26,098 nucleotides of DNA, from positions 1 to 26,098 of the forward strand of contig DAOOUW010000031.1 in assembly GCA_035390885.1 (NCBI GenBank), in the 5' to 3' direction. Every line of letters begins with the position of its first letter. The first letter of the stretch is position 1. This document shows, piece after piece, positions 8,003-15,952 of the stretch. Made by a program: the position numbers and the translations under genes. The notes below the pieces were generated by a model. It did not search any database, was not told the origin of the DNA, and was given only the letters and a program-made list of their open reading frames with translations. The stretch is from JAOAFT01 sp035390885. Its GTDB lineage: Bacteria; Bacteroidota; Ignavibacteria; UBA10030.

Positions 8003-8168
8003 TTCATTGGCGCTGCCTTCGAGAGCCTCAGGCAGCGAATCGGACTGGTTGCTGAGGTTCGCAGAAGCATGGTTGCTGAGACTCGCAGGAGCATGGTTGC
8101 TGAGGTTCTCGAAGCAACCAGTTTTATCTCTCTTACTTACGATGCTTTTTTTTCCTTTATTACATAAT
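8003..8168. repeat. Dispersed hairpin-rich repeat, copy 3, with tandem 24-bp units
   Basis: The organisation matches copy 2 in the same orientation. The middle has two 24-bp units (8047-8070 and 8071-8094), both starting GGTTGCTGAG and ending AGCAT. The shared tail is 8095-8168. The units differ in length and sequence from those of copy 2, so the tandem part varies while the flanks are conserved. A transposase remnant starts about 10 bp beyond its end. Confidence 0.88.
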
Positions 8169-8178
8169 CTGGGTTTAA

Positions 8179-8668
8179 TTTCACGTTCTGCGGCATGTAA
8201 ATGAAGCCCTCGATAAAGTTCGTAATAGTGAATATGCACGAGTCTCGGGGAAAGATAAACGATTTATCAAAGGACAGAAATACAATCTTTTATCCCATCG
8301 AGAGAATCTATCAATGTCGGGACAGAAAACATTACAGACATTACTTTCTGCAAACAAACGACTTCAGAGGACCTTATCTTCTCAAAGAACAGTTCAGACA
8401 ACTCTGGGATTACCGTTCTGAAGCGTGGGCTAGTTAGAAAGCTTCCTTACGATGGCAGAGGTTGAAACCTTACGAAAAATTTGCTCAACTCATTGAACGT
8501 TATTGGGATGGTATTGCTGCTTTTTGTAAACCAGAAAATAAAGTCTTTCTCGGATTTGTTGAAGGATTAAGCGCTAAAATTAGAGTCATTCGACGTCGAG
8601 CGTATGAACTCCATGATGAAGAATATCTTCGTCTTAAAATCTTAACGTATATGCTACCTGATATTTAA
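8179..8668 (+). pseudogene. ISL3-family transposase remnant (5'-truncated, frameshift, in-frame stop)
   Basis: This is the C-terminal part of an ISL3-type DDE transposase, the only protein-coding remnant on the plus strand. From 8179 one frame reads FHVLRHVNEALDKVR, then RFIKGQKYNLLSHRENLS and TLLSANKRLQ. Around 8362-8373 the match moves to another frame with YLLKEQFRQLWDYRSEAWA. A TAG at 8435-8437 interrupts it, and the same frame then continues with LKPYEKFAQLIERYWDGI, GFVEGLSAKIRVIRRRAY and ends MLPDI at 8668. GFVEGL carries the likely catalytic glutamate of the family. The N-terminal half, including the zinc-finger and first catalytic aspartate regions, is absent, and no insertion-sequence ends were recognised. 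It cannot make active protein and marks past mobile-element activity beside the restriction operon. Confidence 0.88.
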
Positions 8669-8723
8669 TAACTCAATTCTCGCTCTTTCTATCCGCTCGT
8701 TTGAGAGAAGAGCCTAAATTTTT

Positions 8724-10568
8724 TTATTTCGCTTCTTCAGAAACAGAAACATCAGAATATATTGTGCGCTTGCCTCGCGCTACAGAAATCCATTTAGGCG
8801 CTGAATCAACCAGTACTGTAACAACACATACCATAATGATTATTGTAAGAAGAAGATTGATGAGTCCCGGCACCCGCGTGCTGGGATTTGCTACCTGTGG
8901 CAGAAACAGATTGAGTATATTCATTGTACCTGCGGTGAGCGTTGTTATTGCAAGGAATATTAAAGGGACGATCGTCACCCAGGAATATTTTGCCTTTCCA
9001 CGATTTATGATGTATGAAGTTCCAATCGTCAGCGCAACTGCAGCCAATAATTGATTGGCGGTTCCAAACATAGGCCAAATTGTTGTAACTGTTCCAGTGT
9101 AAATAAAATATCCCCACGCAAGCACAATGAGGAAACTTGCAATTAGATTTCCTGGAAGCCAATTCGTACGACCAAGCGGTTCATAAACTTTCCCAAGCAT
9201 CTCCTGCAAAACAAAACGACCAATTCTCGTTCCCGCATCAATCGTTGTAAGAATAAAGAGAGCTTCGAACATGATTGCAAAATGGTACCAGTAAGACATA
9301 AGAGAAGTCAACCCAGGTATTGCAGAAAAAATTTGAGCCATTCCAACAGCAAGAGATACAGCGCCACCGGTACGGCCGATAATTTTCTCGCCAACTTCAG
9401 CCGAAAGTTGCTGAATATTCGATTCTGTAAATCCCATCGCTTGCAGTTGTGGAAGGATAGACTGAAACTTTTCTACAGGAACATTGATCATAAAGTAATC
9501 CAACGGAAACAAACTCGACGCAGCAATCAATGCAAGTACGCTGACGAATCCTTCTGCGAGCATTGCTCCAACGCTAATGAACTTCATCTCAGATTCTCGC
9601 ATCAACATTTTTGGCGTCGTGCCTGAACTTACAAGCGAGTGGAAACCAGATACAGCTCCGCAGGCGATAGTTATAAAAAGATATGGAAACAGCGTTCCTG
9701 GTACAACAGGTCCGTTTCCATGGATATAAGAAGTGAAAGCCGGCATTTTCAAGTTCGGTGCAACAATAATGACGCCAACTGCAAGCATTCCAACTACACC
9801 CAACTTCATAATTGAGCTGAGGTAATCTCTTGGTGAAAGTAAAAGCCATACAGGAAGCACCGATGCAAGAAAACCATACGCTGCAAGAAGAATCGTCAGT
9901 GTTTTATGGTCGAAGGTAAACCATGAAGCAATCGAAGAGGTCGGAATATATTTGCCATAGACTACCGCCAGCGTCAGCAAAATTACTCCGCCGATTGTTG
10001 CCTCGACTATTTTTCCTTTCCGAACTTTAAACATCCATATTCCCATAAGAATAGCGATCGGAATGGTCGACGCAATAGTAAAAACTCCCCACGAACTCTC
10101 CGCTAATGCATTTACAACCACAAGTCCCAATCCTGCCATTGCGATAATTAGTATAATGAGAATTGCAACCGAAGTGGCTGTTCCACTCACCTTGCCAATT
10201 TCTGCTTTCGCAATCTCCGCCAGCGATTTTCCATCGTGGCGAATCGAAGCAACAAGAATAATGTAGTCATGCACTGCGCCTGCAACAACGGATCCTATAA
10301 CCATCCACAGAAAACCCGGAAAGTATCCGAATTGTGTTGCAAGCACCGGACCAACAAGAGGACCAGCGCCAGCAATTGCCGCAAAATGATGACCAAAGAG
10401 TACCCATTTATTCATCGGATAGTAATTCTGTCCATCATACAAACGATGTGCAGGCGTCTGCCTTGCATCATCGGCTACGGCAATTTTCGCAGCAATAAAT
10501 CCAAAGTAAAAACGATATGCCAACACAAAAAATGCTAAAGCGCCAAGAACAAGCGGAATTGCATTCAT
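8724..10568 (-). CDS. cstA: CstA-family carbon starvation protein / peptide or pyruvate transporter
   Basis: This is an inner-membrane protein of the CstA/BtsT family, whose characterised members take up peptides or pyruvate, often under nutrient limitation. The 614-aa product has the family's conserved N-terminal block, YYPMNKWVLFGHHFAAIAGA then GPLVGPVLA (about 50-78), and DYIILVASIRHDGKSLAEIA shortly after. Many hydrophobic segments run to the end. It is shorter than Escherichia coli CstA (about 700 aa) but the core is complete. The start has an AAGAAGGAT ribosome-binding sequence close upstream. yraN ends 59 bp upstream on the same strand, so the two are probably co-transcribed. The substrate cannot be told from sequence alone. 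Confidence 0.93.
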   Translation of the reverse strand: MNAIPLVLGALAFFVLAYRFYFGFIAAKIAVADDARQTPAHRLYDGQNYYPMNKWVLFGHHFAAIAGAGPLVGPVLATQFGYFPGFLWMVIGSVVAGAVHDYIILVASIRHDGKSLAEIAKAEIGKVSGTATSVAILIILIIAMAGLGLVVVNALAESSWGVFTIASTIPIAILMGIWMFKVRKGKIVEATIGGVILLTLAVVYGKYIPTSSIASWFTFDHKTLTILLAAYGFLASVLPVWLLLSPRDYLSSIMKLGVVGMLAVGVIIVAPNLKMPAFTSYIHGNGPVVPGTLFPYLFITIACGAVSGFHSLVSSGTTPKMLMRESEMKFISVGAMLAEGFVSVLALIAASSLFPLDYFMINVPVEKFQSILPQLQAMGFTESNIQQLSAEVGEKIIGRTGGAVSLAVGMAQIFSAIPGLTSLMSYWYHFAIMFEALFILTTIDAGTRIGRFVLQEMLGKVYEPLGRTNWLPGNLIASFLIVLAWGYFIYTGTVTTIWPMFGTANQLLAAVALTIGTSYIINRGKAKYSWVTIVPLIFLAITTLTAGTMNILNLFLPQVANPSTRVPGLINLLLTIIIMVCVVTVLVDSAPKWISVARGKRTIYSDVSVSEEAK

Positions 10569-10627
10569 AGTTCATCCTTCTTTCTTCAATGACTACAAAA
10601 AAATTTACACACAAATCATAATAAGGT

Positions 10628-10987
10628 TTACAAATGAAATACGTTTTTTATATGATTAATTTTTACCTTCGAACCTGTTTTTTCAATTCCAATGAAATCG
10701 AACCGACACGGCTGATCGTCAATATTGTGCTCGAAGTAGTATCCTTCGGCAGCGGCATATAATCGTTCTTCTTTTATTTCTGTCAACGCATCCTCAGGAG
10801 TTCCATATCGAGCGGATGTTCTTGTTTTCACTTCCACAAAAACAAGATCATCTCCATCCTTTGCAACAATATCAATTTCAGTATGCTGAAATCGGTAATT
10901 ACATTCGAGAATTTCAAAACCAAGTTCCTGCAAATATTTTACAGCAAGGCTTTCGCCTTCTTTGCCTAAAGTGTTTTTTTGATTCAT
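10628..10987 (-). CDS. yraN: YraN / UPF0102 family nuclease-fold protein
   Basis: A 119-aa protein of the UPF0102 family, which has a restriction-endonuclease-like fold and no firmly established role. Visible family motifs are GKEGESLAVKYLQELGF (8-24), HTEIDIVAKDGDDLVFVEVK (35-54), and R57 following it. The E/ID...EVK arrangement matches the nuclease-type acidic and lysine residues. Length and order are typical. In many genomes yraN lies beside rnhB, and here rnhB is the next gene upstream, although 364 bp of repeat-rich DNA now separates them. A promoter-like sequence ends 5 bp before the ATG, so the transcript may have almost no leader. Confidence 0.92.
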   Translation of the reverse strand: MNQKNTLGKEGESLAVKYLQELGFEILECNYRFQHTEIDIVAKDGDDLVFVEVKTRTSARYGTPEDALTEIKEERLYAAAEGYYFEHNIDDQPCRFDFIGIEKTGSKVKINHIKNVFHL

Positions 10988-10992
10988 AATAT

Positions 10993-11021
10993 ATTGTAAG
11001 AATTGAAACGAGAAAATTCAA
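10993..11021 (-). promoter_or_regulatory. Sigma70-like promoter for yraN-cstA
   Basis: On the minus strand TTGAAT (11021-11016) and TACAAT (10998-10993) are separated by exactly 17 bp. The -10 element ends only 5 bp before the yraN ATG, so transcription would begin at or next to the start codon. No ribosome-binding sequence is seen there. The call rests on consensus match only. Confidence 0.45.
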
Positions 11022-11071
11022 TACATCAACGAATAACGTTCAACCGAGATTAAGCAATAGAAAACTTTAAT

Positions 11072-11189
11072 CCAGATTATGCAATAACGGTAGCAATAGA
11101 AGTGTAAAGTGAAGTAAAATAATAAAAGGAATAGAAGACCATAACCGAAATAGTGGCTTCGATACGGACTGCCGTCCACCTCAGCCACC
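11072..11189. repeat. Dispersed hairpin-rich repeat, copy 4 (inverted relative to copies 1-3)
   Basis: The first 50 bases (11072-11121) match the reverse complement of 7354-7403 with about three differences. The hairpin part follows at 11153-11188, with GTGGCT pairing AGCCAC and an inner GGAC/GTCC, the same palindrome as in copy 1. The GCTGCCT hairpin is absent. It lies in the gene-free stretch between yraN and rnhB. Confidence 0.85.
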
Positions 11190-11200
11190 GTCAGGAAATC

Positions 11201-11364
11201 GGTTGCCGAGTAGCCGTAAGGCGTATCGAGGCAACAGACTTTGCAAGTTTCTAATATATTGGATAAACTTTTGGTTCTTTTTTTTAAGAGAAAAGAACAA
11301 AGAATGAATAGGGGAATTTTGTAACCGGTGGCTTCGATACGAGCTATTGCTTTACTCAGCCACA
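11201..11364. repeat. Further hairpin palindromes downstream of rnhB
   Basis: Three hairpins occupy the rest of the 364-bp space between yraN and rnhB. The first is GTTGCC/GGCAAC (11202-11207 with 11230-11235), with an inner GCC/GGC pair. The second is GTTCTTTT/AAAAGAAC (11274-11281 with 11292-11299). The third is GTGGCT/AGCCAC (11328-11333 with 11358-11363). The third overlaps the rnhB stop codon and supplies its last codons. None is followed by a clear U-tract, so I do not call a rho-independent terminator. They may still protect or end the long operon transcript. Confidence 0.65.
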
Positions 11365-11978
11365 ATATTTTCCCTATCGCCAAGAGATTTGCAGAAAGTT
11401 CTTCGATGAATTTCACACAGTCCATATTTCAATATCGCTTCTCGATGGAAGCGCGTACCATAACCTTTATGCTGAGCAAATCCATATTCAGGAAATTTTT
11501 TGTCGTATTCACGCATCATTCTATCACGCGTCACTTTTGCTACAATCGAAGCAGCGGCAATCGTAAACGACAGCGCATCTCCATCAATGATTGTTTTGTA
11601 TGGAACATCCGATTTACCGAATGAATTACCATCAACCAAAACATACTGCGCCGGCGCCTGAAGTTGTTGAAGCGCTATTTCCATTGCACGATGAGTTGCC
11701 TGCAAAATGTTTATTTGATCAATAGTGGTATGATCGACAACTCCAATACCAACTCCAACTGCCTGCTCCATAATAATCGGATAGAGTTCTTCACGCTTTT
11801 TCTCAGGTAAGTTTTTGGAATCATCAACGCCTTCGATTATTGTCTCAGGTGGGAAAATAACTGCCGCTGCAACAACAGGTCCCGCCAGCGGTCCTCGTCC
11901 TGCTTCATCGATACCAGCAACATACTGTAAACCGTCCTTCCACAAAGTTCGTTCAAAATCCAAACTTATATTGCTCAT
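11352..11978 (-). CDS. rnhB: Ribonuclease HII
   Basis: RNase HII cleaves RNA in RNA-DNA hybrids and starts removal of ribonucleotides misplaced in DNA. The 208-aa protein has GIDEAGRGPLAGP (22-34) with catalytic D24 and E25, then D116 in LVDGN and D134 in IIDGDAL, completing the expected DEDD set. SFTIAAASIVAKVTRD (137-152) and HKGYGT (170-175) are also typical. The start overlaps the stop of the upstream prenyltransferase gene by ATGA, so it is the last gene of the long cluster. Its final codons (VAE and stop) are part of an extragenic palindrome, suggesting that a repeat landed on the 3' end and slightly altered the C-terminus without harming the core. Confidence 0.96.
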   Translation of the reverse strand: MSNISLDFERTLWKDGLQYVAGIDEAGRGPLAGPVVAAAVIFPPETIIEGVDDSKNLPEKKREELYPIIMEQAVGVGIGVVDHTTIDQINILQATHRAMEIALQQLQAPAQYVLVDGNSFGKSDVPYKTIIDGDALSFTIAAASIVAKVTRDRMMREYDKKFPEYGFAQHKGYGTRFHREAILKYGLCEIHRRTFCKSLGDRENIVAE

Positions 11979-12823
11979 AGGATTCCCGCTCCTCCGATTA
12001 TCCCAATCAATCCCACAACCATACCGATTTTGAACAAACTACTCACAGTGTGCATCGTTTTCGAATCAGAAGATTTCCACGAGAGAATTGTTCCAGCGAT
12101 AAACAATATATTTGCAATAATAACACACACAGTAAAAGCGGAACTATAAATTCCTTTTGCAACAACTACAAACGATAAGAGAATCGTCGCAAAGACAACA
12201 ATGCTTATAATTATTCGAGAAGGAAAAACTCCATATCGAACCGGCAGCGTGAATGCTCTCTGCAATCGATCGCCTTCCATATCTTCAACGTCCTTCACAA
12301 CTTCACGAGCTAAATTCGTCAAGAAAGCAAAAGCTGCCGGAACGAGCGCTTGATCAATTTTCATCATTGCGCTTCCGCCATATAGAAACGTCAATCCAGT
12401 CATCAATGCAACGATAAAATTTCCAATCAACACTTTTTGCTTCCAATAGTTCGAGTAGAAATAAAGCATGAGAATTGCAAAAAGGACGATTCCAACTGCA
12501 AGCCAATGAATCCCCATACTAAAAACAATTCCGAGCAAAGAACAAACAATCCACGCATTCCGAGCTTGCCGAGGCGTAAGTTCTCCAGATGGCAATGGTC
12601 TATTCGGTTTGTTAATTTTATCAATCTCGATATCAATGTAATCGTTGAGCGCGTTTGCACCTGCGGCAACACTTGCAGAGCTGCAAGCAGCAAGCAGAAC
12701 AACTGACAAATCCTCGAGCGTTGCGCCTGAAATCCAACAAGCAATGACGATTGCGAAAAACGTGATCAGCACGTTCACCGGTCGCACAAGATGCCAATAT
12801 CCATAGAACGACTTAGTTGCCAT
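11975..12823 (-). CDS. UbiA-superfamily prenyltransferase (geranylgeranylglycerol-phosphate geranylgeranyltransferase-like)
   Basis: An integral-membrane enzyme of 282 aa that would attach a prenyl chain to an acceptor. The two aspartate motifs that hold Mg2+ and the prenyl diphosphate are present: NDYIDIEIDKINKPNRP (60-76), and KDVEDMEGDR (177-186). Seven or more hydrophobic helices surround them. The overall look (no hydroxybenzoate-type features recognised, NKPNRPLPSGEL) is like the geranylgeranylglyceryl-phosphate type often annotated in FCB bacteria, but menaquinone, haem or other acceptors cannot be excluded. Its start overlaps the 3' end of the Omp85 gene by 11 bp, and its stop overlaps the start of rnhB. 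This fits a tight operon but does not define the substrate. Confidence 0.85.
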   Translation of the reverse strand: MATKSFYGYWHLVRPVNVLITFFAIVIACWISGATLEDLSVVLLAACSSASVAAGANALNDYIDIEIDKINKPNRPLPSGELTPRQARNAWIVCSLLGIVFSMGIHWLAVGIVLFAILMLYFYSNYWKQKVLIGNFIVALMTGLTFLYGGSAMMKIDQALVPAAFAFLTNLAREVVKDVEDMEGDRLQRAFTLPVRYGVFPSRIIISIVVFATILLSFVVVAKGIYSSAFTVCVIIANILFIAGTILSWKSSDSKTMHTVSSLFKIGMVVGLIGIIGGAGIL

Positions 12824-14591
12824 TACTCACTCGAACATGTAATTTTGCTGTACTGAATGTATCGCCTTTTCCAAAAGCAAGACTGACGCCTAAAAATCCT
12901 ATCGCTGTATTGAAGCTCACGCCGCCGCCATATCCTACAGGATATCCCGATTGTTTTTTCAATTCTTGCAAATTGTTTTCCGGTTGATAGTAATATCCAG
13001 CATCTGCAAATACAAAGAAGTAAGATTTTGGCGCAAATAAAAACCGATATTCCGCACTGCCCCAAATAATTTTCGAGCCGAGGAACTGCCCTTCTCGATA
13101 ACCTCTCAATGTTGTAGCGCCGCCTAAAAGATACATATCCGTAATATCATTGAGTGATGAAAAAATACTCCTCAGGTGAGCTTCGACTGCCAGAATTTGT
13201 CTCGATACGATCCGTTTGTACATTGCTCCATCGAATACAACTTGCTGTGTCGTACTCTTCGATGCTGGTTGCTGGTTCAAAGACGATTGATGTTTCTTTC
13301 CTGTGCTGTAGGATGTGTAATAGACATATCCTTCTGTTGGGACATAAAGATTATCTCTTGTATCGAATCGAATCGAGGCTCCTATTGTATTTGTTTGGCT
13401 CGACGGCACAATGCTTTTTCCATAACCTTCGATTCCATTGACAGTCGTAATCGAACCAGATGCGCCAACCGAAAATTCTTCTGTAAACATATAGGTCGCT
13501 GAAACAGTATAGTAATTGCGAATGTATGTTGAATCTTGCTTGCGCTGTGTAAGTCCAAGAGTAAGATTTATTGGATAGGAAAAAAGCCACGGTTCGTTAT
13601 AGTGAATTTCCACATCCTGCGTAAGAGCGCGTTCACGCGACCAGCGAATTCCAAGCGAACGGGCTGTGCCAAATAAATTTCCAAACTGCAGAGAAACCAA
13701 TCCAGTTACATATCCTTTGCTCTTTGAATCCGATGAAGGAACATAGCCAACGACTCCATCAAAGAAGATAGAATTTCCTTCCGTTACCCGAACTTTCAAA
13801 CCGCCACGAAGAGTTGTATCAGAATGCTGAGAAGGAAAAATAAAAAGCTCTGGCTCCGAAACAGAAGAGAACAATCCAAGTTTATTCAATCGCTTCTGAA
13901 CAAGTTGTGGAAGCTCAGATGTATACATTTGACGAGGTCGCAGGCGACTCTCACGACGCACAATTTTTTCTTTTGTCGTTTTCAATCCCTCAACTCGAAT
14001 TTCGTCTATCGTAACTTGCTGGCGTTTCTCAACAAGCAGAACAATTCGCCATCCGATTGTCTGTTTATGTTCTTCACGTGCAAGAGAATCCACAACAATG
14101 CGAGCGAATGGAAATCCTTTTTTATCATAGAATGATAAAACATCACGAATATCTTGCTCAAGTATTTCGGGGATAAATGGTTTCCCCGGTACAGTACGAC
14201 AAATAGATTCCCACATCTCGAAGGTGAACATAGGATCACCAACTAATTCCAGAGAATCCACAACTGATTGCTTTCCTTCATGGATGAAAAATTCAACATC
14301 GGTAACTCGTGCGCTTGAGTCATGCAAAATAGCAATTGAATCAATGAACGCATCAAGGAAGCCTTCCTCCGCATATCGTGCAATGAGTCGCTTGCCTGCA
14401 TCATTGAGTGATTGTTGCGAATAGACGGCGCCTTCTTTTAATGAAAGAACTTGAACCACAGTAGTCGTTGAGAAATATTTATTTCCCTTGCATACAACTG
14501 TTCTAAGTGGGAAATTATCGTTCGACCAAAGAGAAGCGCTCAACAAAGGCACAATCATAAAAGTAATCCGCCAAAACCGTCTTAGGAACAT
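12813..14591 (-). CDS. Omp85/BamA-TamA-family outer-membrane protein
   Basis: A predicted outer-membrane beta-barrel of the Omp85 superfamily, which inserts or exports proteins. The 592-aa product starts with a signal peptide (about 1-23). Three POTRA-like units follow, at about 27-105, 110-190 and 200-270; the third has IDEIRVEGLKTTKEKIV. The C-terminal barrel includes LGGATTLRGYREGQF (489-503), whose RGY corresponds to the conserved RGF/Y loop of the family. Three POTRAs and this length are closer to TamA-like proteins than to five-POTRA BamA. The last residues are LHVRVSNGN, without the aromatic terminal residue common for outer-membrane barrels, and the end overlaps the prenyltransferase start by 11 bp. 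The GWxTD gene ends 52 bp upstream. Another in-frame ATG at codon 12 is a possible alternative start. Confidence 0.88.
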   Translation of the reverse strand: MFLRRFWRITFMIVPLLSASLWSNDNFPLRTVVCKGNKYFSTTTVVQVLSLKEGAVYSQQSLNDAGKRLIARYAEEGFLDAFIDSIAILHDSSARVTDVEFFIHEGKQSVVDSLELVGDPMFTFEMWESICRTVPGKPFIPEILEQDIRDVLSFYDKKGFPFARIVVDSLAREEHKQTIGWRIVLLVEKRQQVTIDEIRVEGLKTTKEKIVRRESRLRPRQMYTSELPQLVQKRLNKLGLFSSVSEPELFIFPSQHSDTTLRGGLKVRVTEGNSIFFDGVVGYVPSSDSKSKGYVTGLVSLQFGNLFGTARSLGIRWSRERALTQDVEIHYNEPWLFSYPINLTLGLTQRKQDSTYIRNYYTVSATYMFTEEFSVGASGSITTVNGIEGYGKSIVPSSQTNTIGASIRFDTRDNLYVPTEGYVYYTSYSTGKKHQSSLNQQPASKSTTQQVVFDGAMYKRIVSRQILAVEAHLRSIFSSLNDITDMYLLGGATTLRGYREGQFLGSKIIWGSAEYRFLFAPKSYFFVFADAGYYYQPENNLQELKKQSGYPVGYGGGVSFNTAIGFLGVSLAFGKGDTFSTAKLHVRVSNGN

Positions 14592-14643
14592 TTGCCTATA
14601 TCCTCAGGCAAGAGCGAGAATGCAACTTGAGTTATGCATGGGA

Positions 14644-15951
14644 TTACCGAATTCTTCCCCATAAATCAAGTAAAGGATACTGCAACCGATAATCGCCAAA
14701 ACCTGTTTCATCAACAAAAACAAATTCACGATTGAGTTTATAGTAATACCAAATTTCATACGGTTTGGAATCCGACTCAAACGGATGGCGCTCGATATTC
14801 TCTGGCGGTCCATACTGAATATAAACCATTCCCATATCTGATTGCCACCCTTCCATAAATCGTGTAAAGTTTTGATTCGCATAGGCAACTCGATCGTAAT
14901 ATTCTTCCATCAATTCATTCCGCGGCGTATTCGGATCAGGATCGAGTTTCTTCCAGAACTCAATGAACAGTTTCCGTTTTTCTTCCTCTGTCGGAGCATT
15001 CCTCATCTTATCAATTTCGGATGGCTTTGCGATGTAACGCAATTGCTCAATCGCCTTGTTGATGTCGGTAATCGTCGCTGGTAATCCACGTAATTGTACA
15101 TAGATTATTCTACTCGAAGCTGCCTTCGGCAACGCAAGGCTGTCTTTTCCTAAGCCAACAGCTTCGATTGTAAGCTTAACTCTATTTGTAGAAAGATTAC
15201 TTCCATCCATTCCCCAGATTACTTGTGTACGACTTCCCTGCAATTCTTGAGTTCTTGTGAACTGTAAAATTTTTTGATCCTTTTCATTGAAAAACGTTGC
15301 TGTAAGAAGAATCGAGTCCAATTGAATTTTCGAATACACTTCAAAGAAAACAGTAAGATTTTGCTCGTCCTGAAGAAATCTTCCGCTGAAATTCGGAATA
15401 ATATTTATCCGCCCATTTTCTTGCAGCGCTTTACTCACCAACATAATATTGCTAAGACTGAACGTCGGAAGAAAGAAGTTCGGCACACTTACAGGTCGAT
15501 CCATCTTTACAGTTTTTTTTGACTCATTGTCTATCACTGAAATTTCGAGATTATAACTTCCAGGATCTATATCTTTTGAAAATTGTTGAACAGCGGTTCG
15601 ACGCGTCGACACAGTTTCAGAAAAATTCTCAGCCTCAAGCGATATTCGCCGCGTAAGGCTCCATACTTGCTTTACCGAATCTTTTAACGACAGTATTACA
15701 TCTAACGAAGCAATATATCTATTATCTTTCTTTATAAATGTTACTTCCGAGTACGGAATTTGAAGGTAGATGTTTGCAGCTGTTTTTCCAGCTGAATCCG
15801 ATTCAAAGCAAAGCATGTCAAGGAACAATTGCATCGGCGGCGGTTGTTGCGGGCTTTGTGCAAACGCCGAATGAGTAACGACAACAAAGAGTAAAAATGA
15901 GAAAACAAAAAAACGTCCTCTCTTCAAAATTTTGCCATCCATACTTTTCAT
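14644..15951 (-). CDS. GWxTD-domain secreted protein
   Basis: A predicted exported protein with the GWxTD domain, known mainly from FCB bacteria and Acidobacteria and without an assigned biochemical role. The frame is open to 16035, but the start is set at ATG 15951: AGGAGG lies 9 nt upstream and the rimO stop lies just before it. This gives 435 aa. A signal peptide (about 1-32, RFFVFSFLLFVVVTHSAFAQ) is followed by a beta-rich region. The C-terminal domain then begins with GWQSDMGMVYIQYGPP (368-383), a conservative S-for-T variant of the name motif. YEIWYYY and FVFVDETGFGDYRL follow. The gene is placed between rimO and an Omp85 gene, which suggests an envelope role. Confidence 0.87.
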   Translation of the reverse strand: MKSMDGKILKRGRFFVFSFLLFVVVTHSAFAQSPQQPPPMQLFLDMLCFESDSAGKTAANIYLQIPYSEVTFIKKDNRYIASLDVILSLKDSVKQVWSLTRRISLEAENFSETVSTRRTAVQQFSKDIDPGSYNLEISVIDNESKKTVKMDRPVSVPNFFLPTFSLSNIMLVSKALQENGRINIIPNFSGRFLQDEQNLTVFFEVYSKIQLDSILLTATFFNEKDQKILQFTRTQELQGSRTQVIWGMDGSNLSTNRVKLTIEAVGLGKDSLALPKAASSRIIYVQLRGLPATITDINKAIEQLRYIAKPSEIDKMRNAPTEEEKRKLFIEFWKKLDPDPNTPRNELMEEYYDRVAYANQNFTRFMEGWQSDMGMVYIQYGPPENIERHPFESDSKPYEIWYYYKLNREFVFVDETGFGDYRLQYPLLDLWGRIR

Positions 15952-15952
15952 A

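Noticed and set aside
7858..8119. CRISPR array
   Set aside because: The units are back to back without unique spacers, vary in length and contain their own hairpins; no cas genes are present.
7793..8239. Minus-strand reading frame with repeated SLPEALEGSAN and LSNHA/LSYHA blocks as a repeat protein
   Set aside because: It is the translation of the extragenic repeats and their tandem units, has no fold-like features and is not flanked by a ribosome-binding site.
8201..8668. Two separate small plus-strand genes
   Set aside because: Together with an upstream frame they form one broken ISL3 transposase, interrupted by a frameshift near 8362-8373 and a TAG at 8435-8437.
11018..11425. Minus-strand 135-aa reading frame
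   Set aside because: It overlaps the rnhB 3' end in another frame and runs through repeats and hairpins; no domain is recognisable.
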